From Ignelater luminosus (lineage: Eukaryota > Arthropoda > Insecta > Coleoptera > Elateridae): a stretch of DNA of 64,000 nucleotides. Both the position numbers and the translations under genes were made by a program. The notes beneath the pieces were generated by a model, which was given only the letters and a program-made list of their open reading frames with translations, was not told the DNA's origin and searched no databases. Positions 48,214-59,217 of this stretch are shown one piece after another (positions within the stretch are counted from its first letter, which is position 1; each line of letters begins with the position of its first letter). The DNA is taken from positions 177,475 through 241,474 of the forward strand of contig VTPC01090413.1 of assembly GCA_011009095.1 (NCBI GenBank). The letters run 5' to 3'.

Positions 48214-49926
48214 GCTAATGCAAAAACAGCATTAATAAACAAAGGAAATCGTCCACAACCTATGTTACAATCGGATATTGAAACTGCTTTGGAAAATAAA
48301 ACTCTAGAAGCTGAAAAGAAAATACATGAAAAGGAAGAACTTGTCGTAGCTGAAGATGATTTTCCAAAAATATTTAGAGCTTGTACTTTCGCTGTATTAT
48401 ACATTTTCTTTATATATTAGTAGGACAACATCACGAACAATAGTCACTTGTTGAGGAAAAAAAGAACTCTAGAAAAAGGAAATCCTCCTAACCTAAGACA
48501 CGAAAACGTAACGAGATGAAAGAGAGCAAAGATTGAGGCAAGGTATACAAAACATATAAAGAGATTGAAATTGCAGAAAATTTTCCTTGTACAAGAAAAC
48601 GTCTCTGTGGGGAAAAATGTAGGTTAATGTGACACAAGGTTTTTTAAAAGAATATTGTTTCTTGGATACTTATCAGGAAAATGTCTATTTGTTTGCCATT
48701 ATGGGACCATTTGTTGTTAAGTAGGATTTTGGTGTTCTTAAGAATCGGCAAAAGTCCTTCAGATAGTTTTTTAAATAAATGGAGAACGTCAACAGGTCCG
48801 TGAGGAAGCAGCTATGCCAATGTTGAATGTTAGACGTAAAAAGCTATTTGATCAGAAACCAAATATCTGGTGGTAGGTCAGCTCCTAAGCACGATGGAAA
48901 AGACCGTCATGATAACAGACACAATACCACTCCCGAAGCACAACGTAACTAATCTGGTTAAAGATCGCATTATATCCTTCTTCTATGAAATGTCTCATTA
49001 TTCAAGACACAAAAATCCAAATTGATTGCTCGTTTCTGTTTGGTCATCCGTCAACAAAATGTACAACTTATATCAAAAAAAATATTACTCCGTATGTAGC
49101 ACTACATACAGACATATTTTTGTCAACAATCTTCACTTTGGCTTTGGATCTCCCAAAACGGATACATACAAAGTATGTGATGTAGAAACATATTGCCAGA
49201 CTTAAGAAAACTTTTAAAAAACAAAAACACCGACCAAAGTATTGCAAAGCACCGCAAAATTGCTTTCGATTTGCAGTAAACACTTTCCTTTCCGAAAATT
49301 TCAAACACCATAGCTTTCTACTTACGACAAGTATAGCTGTATAATCTAAAAATTCATTTAATTTTTACAAAGCAGCCTAGTGGCAAACGCTATTTTCATG
49401 TATGGGCAAAAAACCAAAAAAGGTCGTGGGCCTGAAAAAATTGGTAGTTCAATTTTGACCTTTTTAGAAAATATTAAAGAGCAATGTAATGCTAGTAATG
49501 ACCTGATCGCATGGAGTGATGGAAAAATTTCTATACTATGTGATTATGGCATTACTTGATCCGGTCCAGACACCTTTTTGTATTACCAGAATGGCAGGTA
49601 AATTTGTAGCCATTAGAAAACTTCCAAAAAAGCTGAGACTAATGGACTGAAAGAAATGTGAAAGAAAAATGAATGGATTCAGATTAAGAAGTTTCGTTTA
49701 ACAAAATACAAATACTTTTTGATGAAGCGGAAGATTGGACCATTGTTGATATCAGAAAGAACAGACAGAAGAACAGAAGGCAAGAAAATAATAATTCGAT
49801 TTTAATAAACATTGAGAGAAGTCGGGCTATGGCAGGCAAGAAATTTGACGACATTCAGGAACAGATTCCTTTTATTCCTAAAAATTTCAGAGGATTCTAC
49901 GCGAATCTAATCAAAGGAGAAAAGTA
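48214..49926 (+). pseudogene. Broken transposon-associated gene (family with SHYSR ... FNLGFG-P-DTC ... YSD-type motifs)
   Basis: Readable pieces: LANAKTALINKGNRPQPMLQ then an acidic, lysine-rich stretch (48214-48400); RKRLCGEKCRLM (about 48595); SFFYEMSHYSRHKN (about 48980); TTYRHIFVNNLHFGFGSPKT with DTYKVCD (about 49105-49185); KTKKGRGPEKIGSSILTFL and LIAWSDGK (about 49410-49520); DEAEDWTIVDIRKNRQ, then the C-terminal FIPKNFRGFYANLIKG ending TAA at about 49926. These pieces, in this order, match a protein family I recognise as common in insect repeats, whose central block is usually YSDxCGGQNRN; here only SDGK remains. Its biochemical role is not known to me. Many stops and shifts. Confidence 0.55.
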
Positions 49927-50502
49927 ACTGTTTTATTTTAAACATTTTTTTATGTTAAGCCTATATTTTTGTAAGCCAAGTTAGGAACAGAAGCGTAACT
50001 ACAAGATTACTTTAGCAACACTTTTTGTTTTTATGTAATTTATTCTAGCTTGAAAAAGATGTTAACTCATTTTTTCAGCTTTTTCTTGCTTGTTTTTGAA
50101 TTAGAGGCTAATTTTAAAAGAGGTAGCCATCTTATATGATTTTGGAATAGGAGCCCCTTTCCATTTCATTTAGCCAACCTATTAAAATTTTAGTTTTTTT
50201 TGGGTACGGTCAAAAAATAATAGTCTACATGCGCTGTTAGGTAGCTAATCAAATAACACAACATATTTAATAATCCAGAATCGAGAAACAAAGTTAATTG
50301 TTTTTTTTACAATTTGTAGCAAACAATTCGAAAACACCTTAAACAAGACATTTACTGAAAACATAGACCTGTTATTATTCTGTAAGCATATAGGCCTCCA
50401 ATGGAAGGTGGCCTTGAAACTCTAATAACAAAACAATTGCTAATATCGGTAAAAAGACATTTAATTTACTTTGAACATTTTAAAGTAGTTGTGTTATTTG
50501 CA

Positions 50503-51478
50503 ATGGCTATAGGAAAGTGTATCGAAAAAAGAATTTGTTTAATTATCATGAAATTGTCTAAATCTGGACAATCAAACTCGAAAATTGCAAATTCATTAAA
50601 CGTATCGCCATACAGCGTAAGAAATATCGTTAGAATGTTTAAAACGGCCGGTTCAGTTGGCACAAAGCCACAATGTGTTCAAAAAAGCAAGATTACAGCT
50701 GCCGATAGAAGAGCTTTGTGGAGAATTATCGAGAAAAACCGCCGTGTTAGTTACCTCCAATTACGTTCTCTGTGAGGTGATGCTGTTGGAATGGGATTTG
50801 GTACCTACAAGCTAAGTTTCCTATTACAATTATTTTTTTTTTCTCTTAAAATTGATATTATCCGAGGCCAAAGAAAAGCCACTTTTAACGTCACTACGAA
50901 ATCGAAATAAATTAAGATGGGCAAAACAACATAAGAATTGGACACCTTAACAATGGCATGAAGTACAATGGAGTGATGAGTCGCTATTTGAGGTGTGTGT
51001 TGGGATAGTGCAAGTCTCGTTATACGAAAAAAAACAGGAAGCGTTCTATCCCGACTGTCTCAAACGAAAAATGAAATTTCCAGCATTGGTCATGGTATTG
51101 GGCAGCATGTCAGCAAAAGGGACAGAAAAACTTTATTTTATTAAAGAAGCTGTTGATACTAACAAATATTTGCAAATTTTAGAAAAATCGCTTTTATTAC
51201 TCATAGAAGAATATTTGACTTCAGGACAAGATTTTGTATCTCAGCATGCCACACCTCAAAACAATTTTTTAAATGGCTGGACGACTACAGTCTACCACTT
51301 TTAGAATGAGTTTCTAGTAGTCCTGATTTGTCACCCATCGTAACTTTGTGGCACGAGATGAAGAAGAAGCTGCGAAAACATCCTGTAAGAACCCGTTTAA
51401 GCAAAAGCTTCAAGAAATATGGGATTGCAAAGAATTTCGGCTGTTATCAAAAATAAGGGCGACGTTACTCAGTGGTAA
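50503..51478 (+). pseudogene. Tc1-like transposase (broken)
   Basis: Tc1-type transposase. Frame 1 from the ATG at 50503: LIIMKLSKSGQSNSKIANSL and SPYSVRNIVRMFKTAGSVG (first HTH), ITAADRRALWRIIEKNRRVS (linker and second HTH). After interruptions: TKSK, then KMGKTT, then WHEVQWSDES-like block with the first catalytic D (about 50955-50985), VIRKKTGSV/EAFYPDCLKRKMKFP, VMVLGSMSAKGTEKLYFIKE, YLQILEKSLLLLIEEYLTSG, QDFVSQHATPQ where FQQDGAPAH is expected (second catalytic D lost), SPDLSP-like and TLWHEMKKKLRKHP (around the E), and AVIKNKGDVTQW with TAA at 51476-51478. At least four frame breaks and a missing catalytic residue; inactive. Confidence 0.85.
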
Positions 51479-51747
51479 ACTTTAAAATTATATTTGTTTT
51501 TAATAAATGTGCAGCAAAGAATAAAAACTTTGTAAGTTCATGTAGTAATTGTACTTTTGCGAATTTTGAAAAATCATCGCCTGGGCTAAATGAAATGGGA
51601 AGAGGCTTACATTTCAAAGTAGTACGACATATACAAATAACTAAAATATGCTTTGGTAAAAAGCTCCAGTATTCAATATCAGTTCGATTTTTTTCTGGTA
51701 ACTAATACATTTGAGTTAACACCTTTTTGTATCAAAAGCTTCAGTTG

Positions 51748-53460
51748 CTTTTTTGAGTAAAAGCCATTGAGAATTCAAGAGATATTTGACAGGAATATAA
51801 GTTACTTTGTTCTTGTTCATTTGTCGAATAGTTCTAAAAATTGGGTACTTCAAAATTTAATTTTATTGATTGAAATAAAGTGATCTCAAAATTTAGTATT
51901 CTAGTAAATCAAAAAAAAATATAAATTTCTCAAAGATTTCTCTGTTAATTTTAGCAGTAGCAGCTTGAATATTTGTTGTGTGATTTTCAAATTTCTTCTT
52001 CTACGTCGGTATTCATTCTACGTGAAAAGCAAATTTAAACACGAAGATAGAAAAAGTTTTCGAAGTAACAATTTTTGAGTTGTCTACATCTTTGATAGCA
52101 ATATTGTGGTCATATTTTTTGGCTTTCAGTATCAACATTATCTTTTCAGAAGTGGAGTTTTTCTAATCTTTACACGCAGTATTTGGCAGTAAGAAATGCA
52201 AACAAATTCGAAAATTTAAAACTTCTTCAGGTTTTAGTCTCCACTTTGAGCAATTTTTGAGTTGCTTATTGAATAGCTTCAAAAACTTTCTTGAAGTTTA
52301 GTTTTTGTTTTTAGTAAAATAGGCTCCAATTAAAAAGTAGGAAAAGTGTAGAAATTAAAATTGTTAGTGTTCAGGGTCTCCATTTTGGCAAGTTACTTAT
52401 TTAACTTTAAGAATCTAAATTCCAAAAATAATTAAGTAAACATTTTTTAAAAATGCTTGGAATCTATAAAGTTTTGTATTAGACAGTGTCTGGATTGATT
52501 TTAATTAGAAGTAAAGAGAATTCTCTAAAATAAAAATTATTATTATTATTAGTCCAACTATTTTGATTTGATTCAATTTTAAAAATATTAGCTTAACCAG
52601 TAAGAGTGGCCATTTGTCTCAAAGTTTCTGAAAATTATATTTTTTTTAATTTTTGTCTCTATTTAGAGTTGTCATTAATTTGCTAATTCTTTAAATTCTG
52701 AAATATTTTGTTTTGCATTTTAAATGTTACTAGTCTTATGGATAGTTCACAAACTATTGCTGAAGTCTGGGTGTATTTCTAGTAGTAGAACATAAATTTT
52801 TAAACTTTGACCTCTCTTTTAAACCAAACAGTGTTTGGCTTAAACACTTCTTTTAAAACTTGAGTTCATTTTTAGTAAAAATTTGGCCTATCCGCTACAT
52901 AACTAAATTTAGTTTAAAATTAAGTTTAGTATTTCCCAGAGGCCAGTTTAAGTTAGATTTTGTAACATAACATAATACGTTAACTGACGTTTACAAACAG
53001 AAGATTTCTATGAAAACAAATTTAAAACTTTGATTGTTACTTTGAGCAGCAATAAATAGGATTCTTAATTAATGATCTTTAAGGCTCATTCAAAGTTTGA
53101 AAGTTTTAAAGCGCTTTCATTAAGTAATTGAAAAAAAATACGGAAAACAATTATTCTTTGGCAGAAATAATCTTTAAAGTTCCTTTAAAATTTAAGTTGA
53201 ATTGAAATTATTTGAAAATGAGAATCTCCTATTTGTGCGTGATATTACAAGAATCTTGAGCTGCATTTTTGGGTAATTATTGCTCAATTTCCAGCTTTCT
53301 TTAAAAGCTTGGTTTATTTCTTTCGAAAATCCTAAATCGTCGGTTACTATTAACTTTTTTTAGGTTTTATAAGTAAAAAGAAATTTGAAAATGCTTGAAA
53401 CTGTGATTTTAAAAAAGTTATTTTAAGCTATCTCACCTTTCTCAACTTTCACTATTAATT
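51748..53460. repeat. Satellite-like degenerate repeat field, right part
   Basis: Continuation of the field at 43.5-47.7 kb beyond the 4-kb transposon. Variants of CTTTGATTGTTACTTTGAGCAGC are seen near 52237, 52370, 52800 and 53028, with related sequence between. Includes (ATT)n at about 52538-52553. No genes. Confidence 0.45.
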
Positions 53461-54454
53461 TCAATAAAAATAAACGATAACTATCTTCATAGATATACAT
53501 ACAGGAAAAGGTTGACTTTTTTCAATAGAAAAAAACATGATGCCATCTTTAAGTGGTGGAGATAAGACAAGAGGAAGCAAAAACATTGGTGATCGTACTG
53601 CTAAAAATGTTTGAATTGACTGACGATTCTCGCTGTAAATTACATGAGAATATAGAATAAGTAGAATAAATCACTGATAACGAAGAATTTATAGAAGATG
53701 CCTAGCTACCTAAAATAAAGAGATCACAGTTCAACAGACTTGAAAGTTTTAGATTTTTTCGTTAAAAGAGTTTTAATGATCAGATCACCTCTTGAACTAA
53801 AATAAATCGTCCAAAACGAAATACATTAAAATTTATGAAACGTAAAGACTGATAACAGTGAAAAAATAATGTATATACCTCATTAGGTAATCAAAATTGC
53901 TGCGTACTCAATTCTACTTTAATTTGTAAAACTCCAAAGTTATTATCCTTGTTACATTTTGATTTTATATTTTGTATTATTGCGTTAACTTAATTATACT
54001 TTTATGTCTGTTGTGAAATTGAATTTACTAAATCGCGTTCACTTTTCGAAATTCCCCCTTTTTTTTGCTAATAAAACAAATATTTTGTTTTGCTTCATTT
54101 TCAATGATTTTCGTTACAACATAAATAAAAACAAACATTTTTTGAGTATTTCAACATGAAATCTACAAACTGATAAATCCACAAATATCAAAATCTTCAT
54201 TTCTATAAAATACGTTTTGTCTTTACAACAGTGACAAGACGAATTCGAATTTTTATAAACAATAATTAGATTAGAAAGTTCAAGTATTTCATAAATATCG
54301 ATAACTATGGATGAATAATTTTTATGACTTTAGTGACATTGATTAGTACAAATTATCTTCCTTGTTTACACAAGTATTCATCAATAACGATAAAGTCGAG
54401 AAAAAAAAGAAAAAAAATTGTTTGTAATGCAGACTGAAAGTCTGGTGTATGCAA
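53461..54454. other. Intergenic, downstream of receptor paralogue 2
   Basis: AT-rich, no recognised gene. Confidence 0.5.
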
Positions 54455-54460
54455 TTTATT
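54455..54460 (-). terminator. Candidate polyadenylation signal for receptor paralogue 2
   Basis: AATAAA on the minus strand about 220 bases after the stop codon at 54683. The position is plausible for a short 3' UTR, but in AT-rich DNA this hexamer is frequent by chance. Confidence 0.35.
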
Positions 54461-54682
54461 TTAACTTCCCTGTATACATTTATCATAACAGTACATAACA
54501 ACAATAAAATAACTACTAAAGAATGTCGTACAAAATACATCGATAAATCTCTTCTGCTGCCCCTAATCCCGTTATATCGGACATGGAGGCAGCAAAAGGA
54601 ACACATTGATATAGCTCTGCCCTACAATCTTACCACTAAAAGACTTATCCGATAGTTTTCTTCTAATATCTAAGCTTCGGAA

Positions 54683-55765
54683 TTACAATTTGCAATCTTG
54701 GGTTTGAGCAATGCGTTCGGCAATGGGTTCGCGGGGTTCCAATTGTTTAGCAGGAGAAGTAAAAACAGCTGAATGTAATAAAGTGTCTAAAGTATGTTCA
54801 TCGCCGTTACAATACCTGTTGGTGTTTCTCCTTATAATACAAGGCAAAATTTGCTTAAACTCCTTTCGAAAGTTCTCATTAAGCCAAGCGTACAGAAAAG
54901 GATTATAGCAGGTCGAAGAGACGGCCATCGAATGCGTGAGGAAGAAAAATAGATGAAAGTAAATTCCAAAGTCGTAAAAGTCGTTGATTACGTTGATTAA
55001 ATTTAATGGAAACCAACAAACCCCGAATATAGTAACCATCGCGATCAACATTCTATTAGTCCTTCGCTTTTTCTCCCTGTCCGCCTCTTCCCTTCTAGCG
55101 CTTTTACTTCCCGGCTTAGCTTTCGCTCTCTGATTCAGTCTCTGGGAAATTTTCAAATAGCAGTACGCTATTATGAAAAACGGTATCACAAATTGCATTA
55201 TTAAAGTGAAGCATCCAAAAGCTCTTTCCAAATTATCGATAGGCCACGTTTCTTCGCACACCTCGCGTCCTTTGTGCATCTCCATTTGCATATAAATTCC
55301 GTACGGCAAAGTCACCAACAATGAAAACACCCAGATACTGAATAATATTATAAAGCACGTCGATAATTTCATTCGTTGTCGCAGAGGGTGCAAAATAACG
55401 AAGTATCTGTCGATCGCGATAGCCGTAAGGGTTAAAGTCGATACGTAGACACTTGTAGCTTGAGCATAAGGAACTAAATGGCATATAACTTTTCCGAATA
55501 TCCATTTTCCGATAAACGTATAAAGGGGCGTGAATGGCACAGCCAGAATACATAGAAGAATGTCCGATAAAGCGAGATTCGTTATGAACAAGTTCGTTAC
55601 TGTCTGCATGGCTTTATTAGAATACACGATGTAACAAACCAGCGTGTTTCCGATCAGTCCAAGTAAAAATATAACAGCGTATAGGACGTAGAAAACAACT
55701 TGAACCATCACATGGTTCGTAATGTCATCCTGGAGTCCCTCCATCGTGCTATTTGTTGCAGCCAT
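54683..55765 (-). CDS. sNPFR: Short neuropeptide F receptor-type GPCR, paralogue 2 (360 aa, intronless coding region)
   Basis: Second sNPF receptor-type class A GPCR, same strand as paralogue 1 and about 18 kb further along. Features: one N-terminal glycosylation site (N5); N40 in TM1; D68 in NLFITNLALSDILLC (identical to paralogue 1); C95 and C170 disulphide pair; DRY intact (D119-R120-Y121); LPYGIYM at the end of TM4; TM5 P195; third loop KPGSKSARREEADREKKRR; TM6 CWFP (W251, P253); TM7 NPFLY (N288-Y292) followed by AWLNENFRKEFKQILPC. The tail is only about 50 aa, half that of paralogue 1, and holds DTLLHSA. The N-terminus is also shorter. TM1-TM4 looks about three-quarters identical to paralogue 1 by eye. 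Start at the first ATG (AAAATGG context); the second in-frame ATG (codon 8) is less likely. No intron in the coding sequence. A candidate splice acceptor (TTATAG) lies about 25 bp upstream of the ATG. Confidence 0.93.
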   Translation of the reverse strand: MAATNSTMEGLQDDITNHVMVQVVFYVLYAVIFLLGLIGNTLVCYIVYSNKAMQTVTNLFITNLALSDILLCILAVPFTPLYTFIGKWIFGKVICHLVPYAQATSVYVSTLTLTAIAIDRYFVILHPLRQRMKLSTCFIILFSIWVFSLLVTLPYGIYMQMEMHKGREVCEETWPIDNLERAFGCFTLIMQFVIPFFIIAYCYLKISQRLNQRAKAKPGSKSARREEADREKKRRTNRMLIAMVTIFGVCWFPLNLINVINDFYDFGIYFHLFFFLTHSMAVSSTCYNPFLYAWLNENFRKEFKQILPCIIRRNTNRYCNGDEHTLDTLLHSAVFTSPAKQLEPREPIAERIAQTQDCKL

Positions 55766-57846
55766 TTTTATTCTTCTTAATTAACAAATCTATAAATAAA
55801 AATTTGATTTTAGATGTCTCACTTTTATTTTAACTGATTAGTTTATATTGTATATTTTTAAATAAAACATTTTATCGTTTTTAAATCTTGCAACCCATAA
55901 GTTTGTTATTATAATAATTGCAGTAGGCGTTTGACAAAAGTGACTTTTAAGTAAATCCATAATAATTCTTAACACGTCCGTTGCAGTTACTTCGGCAAAA
56001 ATCTAAAAACCTGCACGGTTTACAAAATCACAACTGTCATCATAAATATTACAACACGCATAGCTGGAAGGTTTTATAAAGTAGTACGAGCGATGTTAGT
56101 CAACTAAAAAAAAGTTTTGCACTGGATACGTAATGTTTACTGCTTGTTCAGTAAAAGTTTGTTTAAGTCATTGCTTCATTTAAATATGTGCTAATTGGAT
56201 GAGTACGTGACGTATAGATACAGTTATCATCACATGAGATGATAATAATTTTGTAAAATGTAAACGTGTATTATCTAAATTATGTTTTGGTTAGTTGTAA
56301 TAAATTGATTTATTGAGTACATTCAGACAAAGAAATTCTTCAATATGTTTGCAGCTAACTTTCATTAATAACCGTAATTTTTACAGCCCATAATTGCTTG
56401 TCTAGATTATTAAAGAATTAACTATCTACTAGTGTTATAAAAAAATTATTACCTTGTAATTCTCAAGAATCATTATATGCCTGTATAAAGCAAACTTATT
56501 TACTCCTAAATCGGCACTTCTCTTTCATTTTCTATCTCAAAATTGCTATTCCAAACGAAAACACGTTTTTTTAGAAAGTTTCACTAATATGTGAAAAGAA
56601 CTGAAAAGGCTAGACGAAATACTTCAAAGCAGATGTACTTTTTTACTATCTGTCTGTGACAAACAGAGTAGACTATGGTTTTTAGATTTTACCCGCTTGT
56701 ATGTGCATTGAATTCGTTATAGACTACATAAATGAATACTATGAGATAGACGTAAAATATAATAGAAATCTGCGAGTTCAAAGATATAATAAAAAAGCCT
56801 CCCACGATATGTAACGTGTGTTGCCTAGTAAACGAACTAATAAATACTTTAGTTCGAATCGATTTTTCTTTTTTCAAAATCGCCACTACCCATTATATCA
56901 TGCAAAACCTCATTTTTAATTCAAATTTAAATATTGATTGAGTTTAGCCTTAACAGCATTTATTGGTTTAAAATTACAGTTGCATTCTTCCGTTTGATAA
57001 ATAGTCTATTCTCGGATTCTCGATACTGCAAAATTAGAACAATCTCAATATTACAGTCTTAATTCTAAAATTAATAAGTTGCATGTACTGTAGAAAAAAC
57101 AATCTAGTCCCAGCTCTAAAAGTATCTACCCATAGAAAGGTCGATTTTGAAAGATATCTTTGTTGAAATTCTTTTGTTTCTATTGGAAGAGTTAAACTTT
57201 AAGATTACCTACTACTTATTTTAAATACTCTAATTATTCTGATTAAGCTGAGTTAGATTTAGTTTTTAGTTTGGCAATCAAACCAAGTTTTTTGACGTAC
57301 TCAGAATTTTGATTATTTACTTTTGCTGTCGATTCTAGATTGAATTTCGTAGACAGAATGAGTCTAAACCCAACACTAGTCAATGAAGAGCATTTTTCTT
57401 CTGGTTTGGGGGTAGCGTTTAGTTAGACAGTAAACATTTTGTTTTTACTGTAATGAAATTCGCAAATTGTGGTTCTGGAAGAGTTTCCATCTATATAATC
57501 AGTTTTTTGAGAAAGACTTTTAAATTGTACATTTATGAGATTTATAGGTGTCAACAAGCAAATTGGACGCCTACAAAACGGCCTTAACAGTATTACAATA
57601 AAGAACCGAAGAAAGCCCAAAACAGAAAGACAACAAAATCTTACCAAAAAAAAAAACGCTGAAAAAACCAACAAATGTGGAAAGCTCTGAGGAAACAGTG
57701 AGTCTGCTTCTTCATTCTCACGTTCCCGAACCGGAAAACCAAACAGACATCACTCCCGTAGCGGAAGATGTTCTAAATCGCTTGGCTATAAATTGCAGAA
57801 AAGGTCTTTTTAAAAAAAATCTTGAGTGCAAATAGGTGAAAAGAAC
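55766..57846. other. Upstream flank of receptor paralogue 2 and intergenic sequence
   Basis: Should include the promoter and any 5' untranslated exon of the minus-strand receptor. No motif was identified securely. From about 57400 the sequence becomes less AT-rich and merges into the tandem duplication at 57847; a lysine-rich frame there (INLINV side, plus strand RRKPKTERQQNLTKKK) is not assignable. Confidence 0.4.
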
Positions 57847-58445
57847 CTTCAACACCTTTAAACCGTTTAGATCTCCTAGCAGATTTCTCATCTTTCTTGC
57901 CCTTTTACGAAAAAAAAAATAAAGATATTACTGTTAAGACTAGTAAGGCTGAAAACTAAAAATCTAGTAAACGGCCTCTTTAGAACAGACAATTTGCATA
58001 TCAAACTGACAAATTCAGAGAGAGCTTTACAGATTTTTTTAGCAAAATTGGGAAAGCTACAACTACAACGAATAAAGAAGTAAGGGGCTATCAAATTCCC
58101 CACAATTAGATAGATCGGCGCAATATTGAAAATGTGTCCTTTGGATCGTCCATTACAGAAAACGAAACTCTTCAACACCTTTAAACCTTTTAGATTTTCT
58201 AGCGGACACCGCAGCTTTCTTGCCCTCCTACAAAAAAAATTAAGATATGACTGTCAAACTTAGTAAGGCTACTCAAAGCCAGAGCCACTTTGTGAAAATC
58301 TAGTAAACTGATCTCTCAGACATTTCGCATATTAAACCAGTACGGAGACAGTTTTACAAAATCTTAAATTGGGAAGGCTACAATGAATAAAAAAGTAAAG
58401 GGCTATAAACCCCAACAATTAAATAAAAACAATACTGAAAATCAG
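57847..58445. repeat. Diverged tandem duplication, period about 323 bp
   Basis: 57847-58169 and 58170-58445 both start CTTCAACACCTTTAAACC and share GCAGATTT/GCGGACAC, TTTCTTGCCCT, AAGATAT-ACTGT, TAGTAAGGCT, AATCTAGTAAAC, CATAT-AAAC and GGGCTAT-AA--CCC in the same order. The second unit is shorter. The plus-strand translation has proline/serine-rich pieces (KPFRSPSRFL) but no open frame. Confidence 0.7.
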
Positions 58446-59069
58446 GCAAGTCACTACCACAATAGGGAGAAGGAATCTAGCCGTTACAGCCATAAAAGGC
58501 TGCTGTCAAACAGGGATAATATTTTCTTTATTATTGTTTCTGGTTCTGGATGATCTAACACAGATAACTGGCAATACAACTTGTAAAGTAAAACTTAGTA
58601 TGATCCTCTAGGCATACTCAACACCAGACAGACTATTAGTCACCCATTTTTGGTTGATATGGTGGCCAAAAACGAAAAAGAGGAAAGCACTGAAAGTACA
58701 GAAGCTTGTTTGCCTAGTATCACAGGTCAGCCATAGCTGCAGAGAAATCACATAATATGTAAGCTACTCGTAGGCTTTCAAATAACGAAGAAAACATTTC
58801 TTAGTGCCTTCAGACTAAAGATAAGTAAAGTCTCCAAACTAGAAAATCTAATTGGCCATTTTAAGAATTCCAGAAGAGATTTAAACAGAATCGATGATCT
58901 GACTCATGGACAAAATATCACGAATATTCAGATTCGACTTCATAAACTCTTCAAAGTAATTATTTTAGATCATTTATTATGGGAAGTGGACGAATTCAAA
59001 CGTATGCAAGAAATAAATAAAAAAAAATAACTAATGGCTCCCCACAAAAGTTTCAAAGATTTCTGCAAA
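58446..59069. other. Intergenic, unassigned
   Basis: No gene recognised. Lies 3' of the hammerhead motif on the minus strand and could belong to the same element. Confidence 0.4.
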
Positions 59070-59137
59070 CATTGACTATCCAGACGATCGTTTCGTCCTT
59101 GTTTGGACTCATCAGTGGAGGATAATGAAAGTCAATG
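59070..59137 (-). ncRNA. Type I hammerhead ribozyme motif, complete
   Basis: Self-cleaving RNA motif, read on the minus strand. Stem I outer helix CATTGAC (59131-59137) pairs with GTCAATG (59070-59076), seven pairs; an inner part pairs CCA (59116-59118) with TGG (59080-59082), with TAT/ATA between and bulges on the 5' side. The conserved core CTGATGA is at 59109-59115. Stem II is GTCC, loop AAACAA, GGAC. GAAA follows, then a two-pair stem III (AC/GT) closed by the tetraloop GATC, and the cleavage triplet GTC at 59083-59085, so cleavage would fall between 59083 and 59082. All invariant core bases are present. Short stem III hammerheads of this kind are known from Penelope-like elements and other small retroelements. 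No Penelope reverse transcriptase is recognised nearby. Confidence 0.88.
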
Positions 59138-59192
59138 CCTGCCCGCTTCATGCTGGTTTATTGATCCAATAAACCCCACCATAAGTTAGAAG

Positions 59193-59217
59193 AACCTTTT
59201 ATTTTAAATAAAAGGTT
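59193..59217. repeat. 25-bp perfect palindrome
   Basis: AACCTTTTATTT and AAATAAAAGGTT are exact reverse complements around a single central T. Its right half overlaps the left 24-bp direct repeat of the tRNA-like pair. Confidence 0.75.

Larger units (their letters stand above)
47723..51747 (+). mobile_element. 4-kb DNA transposon with 30-bp terminal inverted repeats, inserted in the satellite-like field
   Basis: Ends: 47723-47752 and the reverse complement of 51718-51747 agree at 25 of 30 positions (CAAYTGAAGC, then AAAAAGGTGTT). A subterminal word AAAAAGGTGTTAACTCA occurs near both ends and inside (near 47793, 47911, 50051 in direct orientation; near 47955 and 51709 inverted). The element holds a broken transposon-associated gene (48.2-49.9 kb) and a Tc1-like transposase (50.5-51.5 kb) that may be a nested second element. 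The same degenerate repeat lies on both sides (47.4-47.7 and 51.9-53.4 kb), supporting insertion into an existing array. No clear target duplication seen. Confidence 0.65.

Noticed and set aside
54343-54606. Hydrophobic minus-strand frame downstream of receptor paralogue 2.
   Set aside because: It lies in the probable 3' UTR, is low in complexity (poly-F from a T run) and has no family features.
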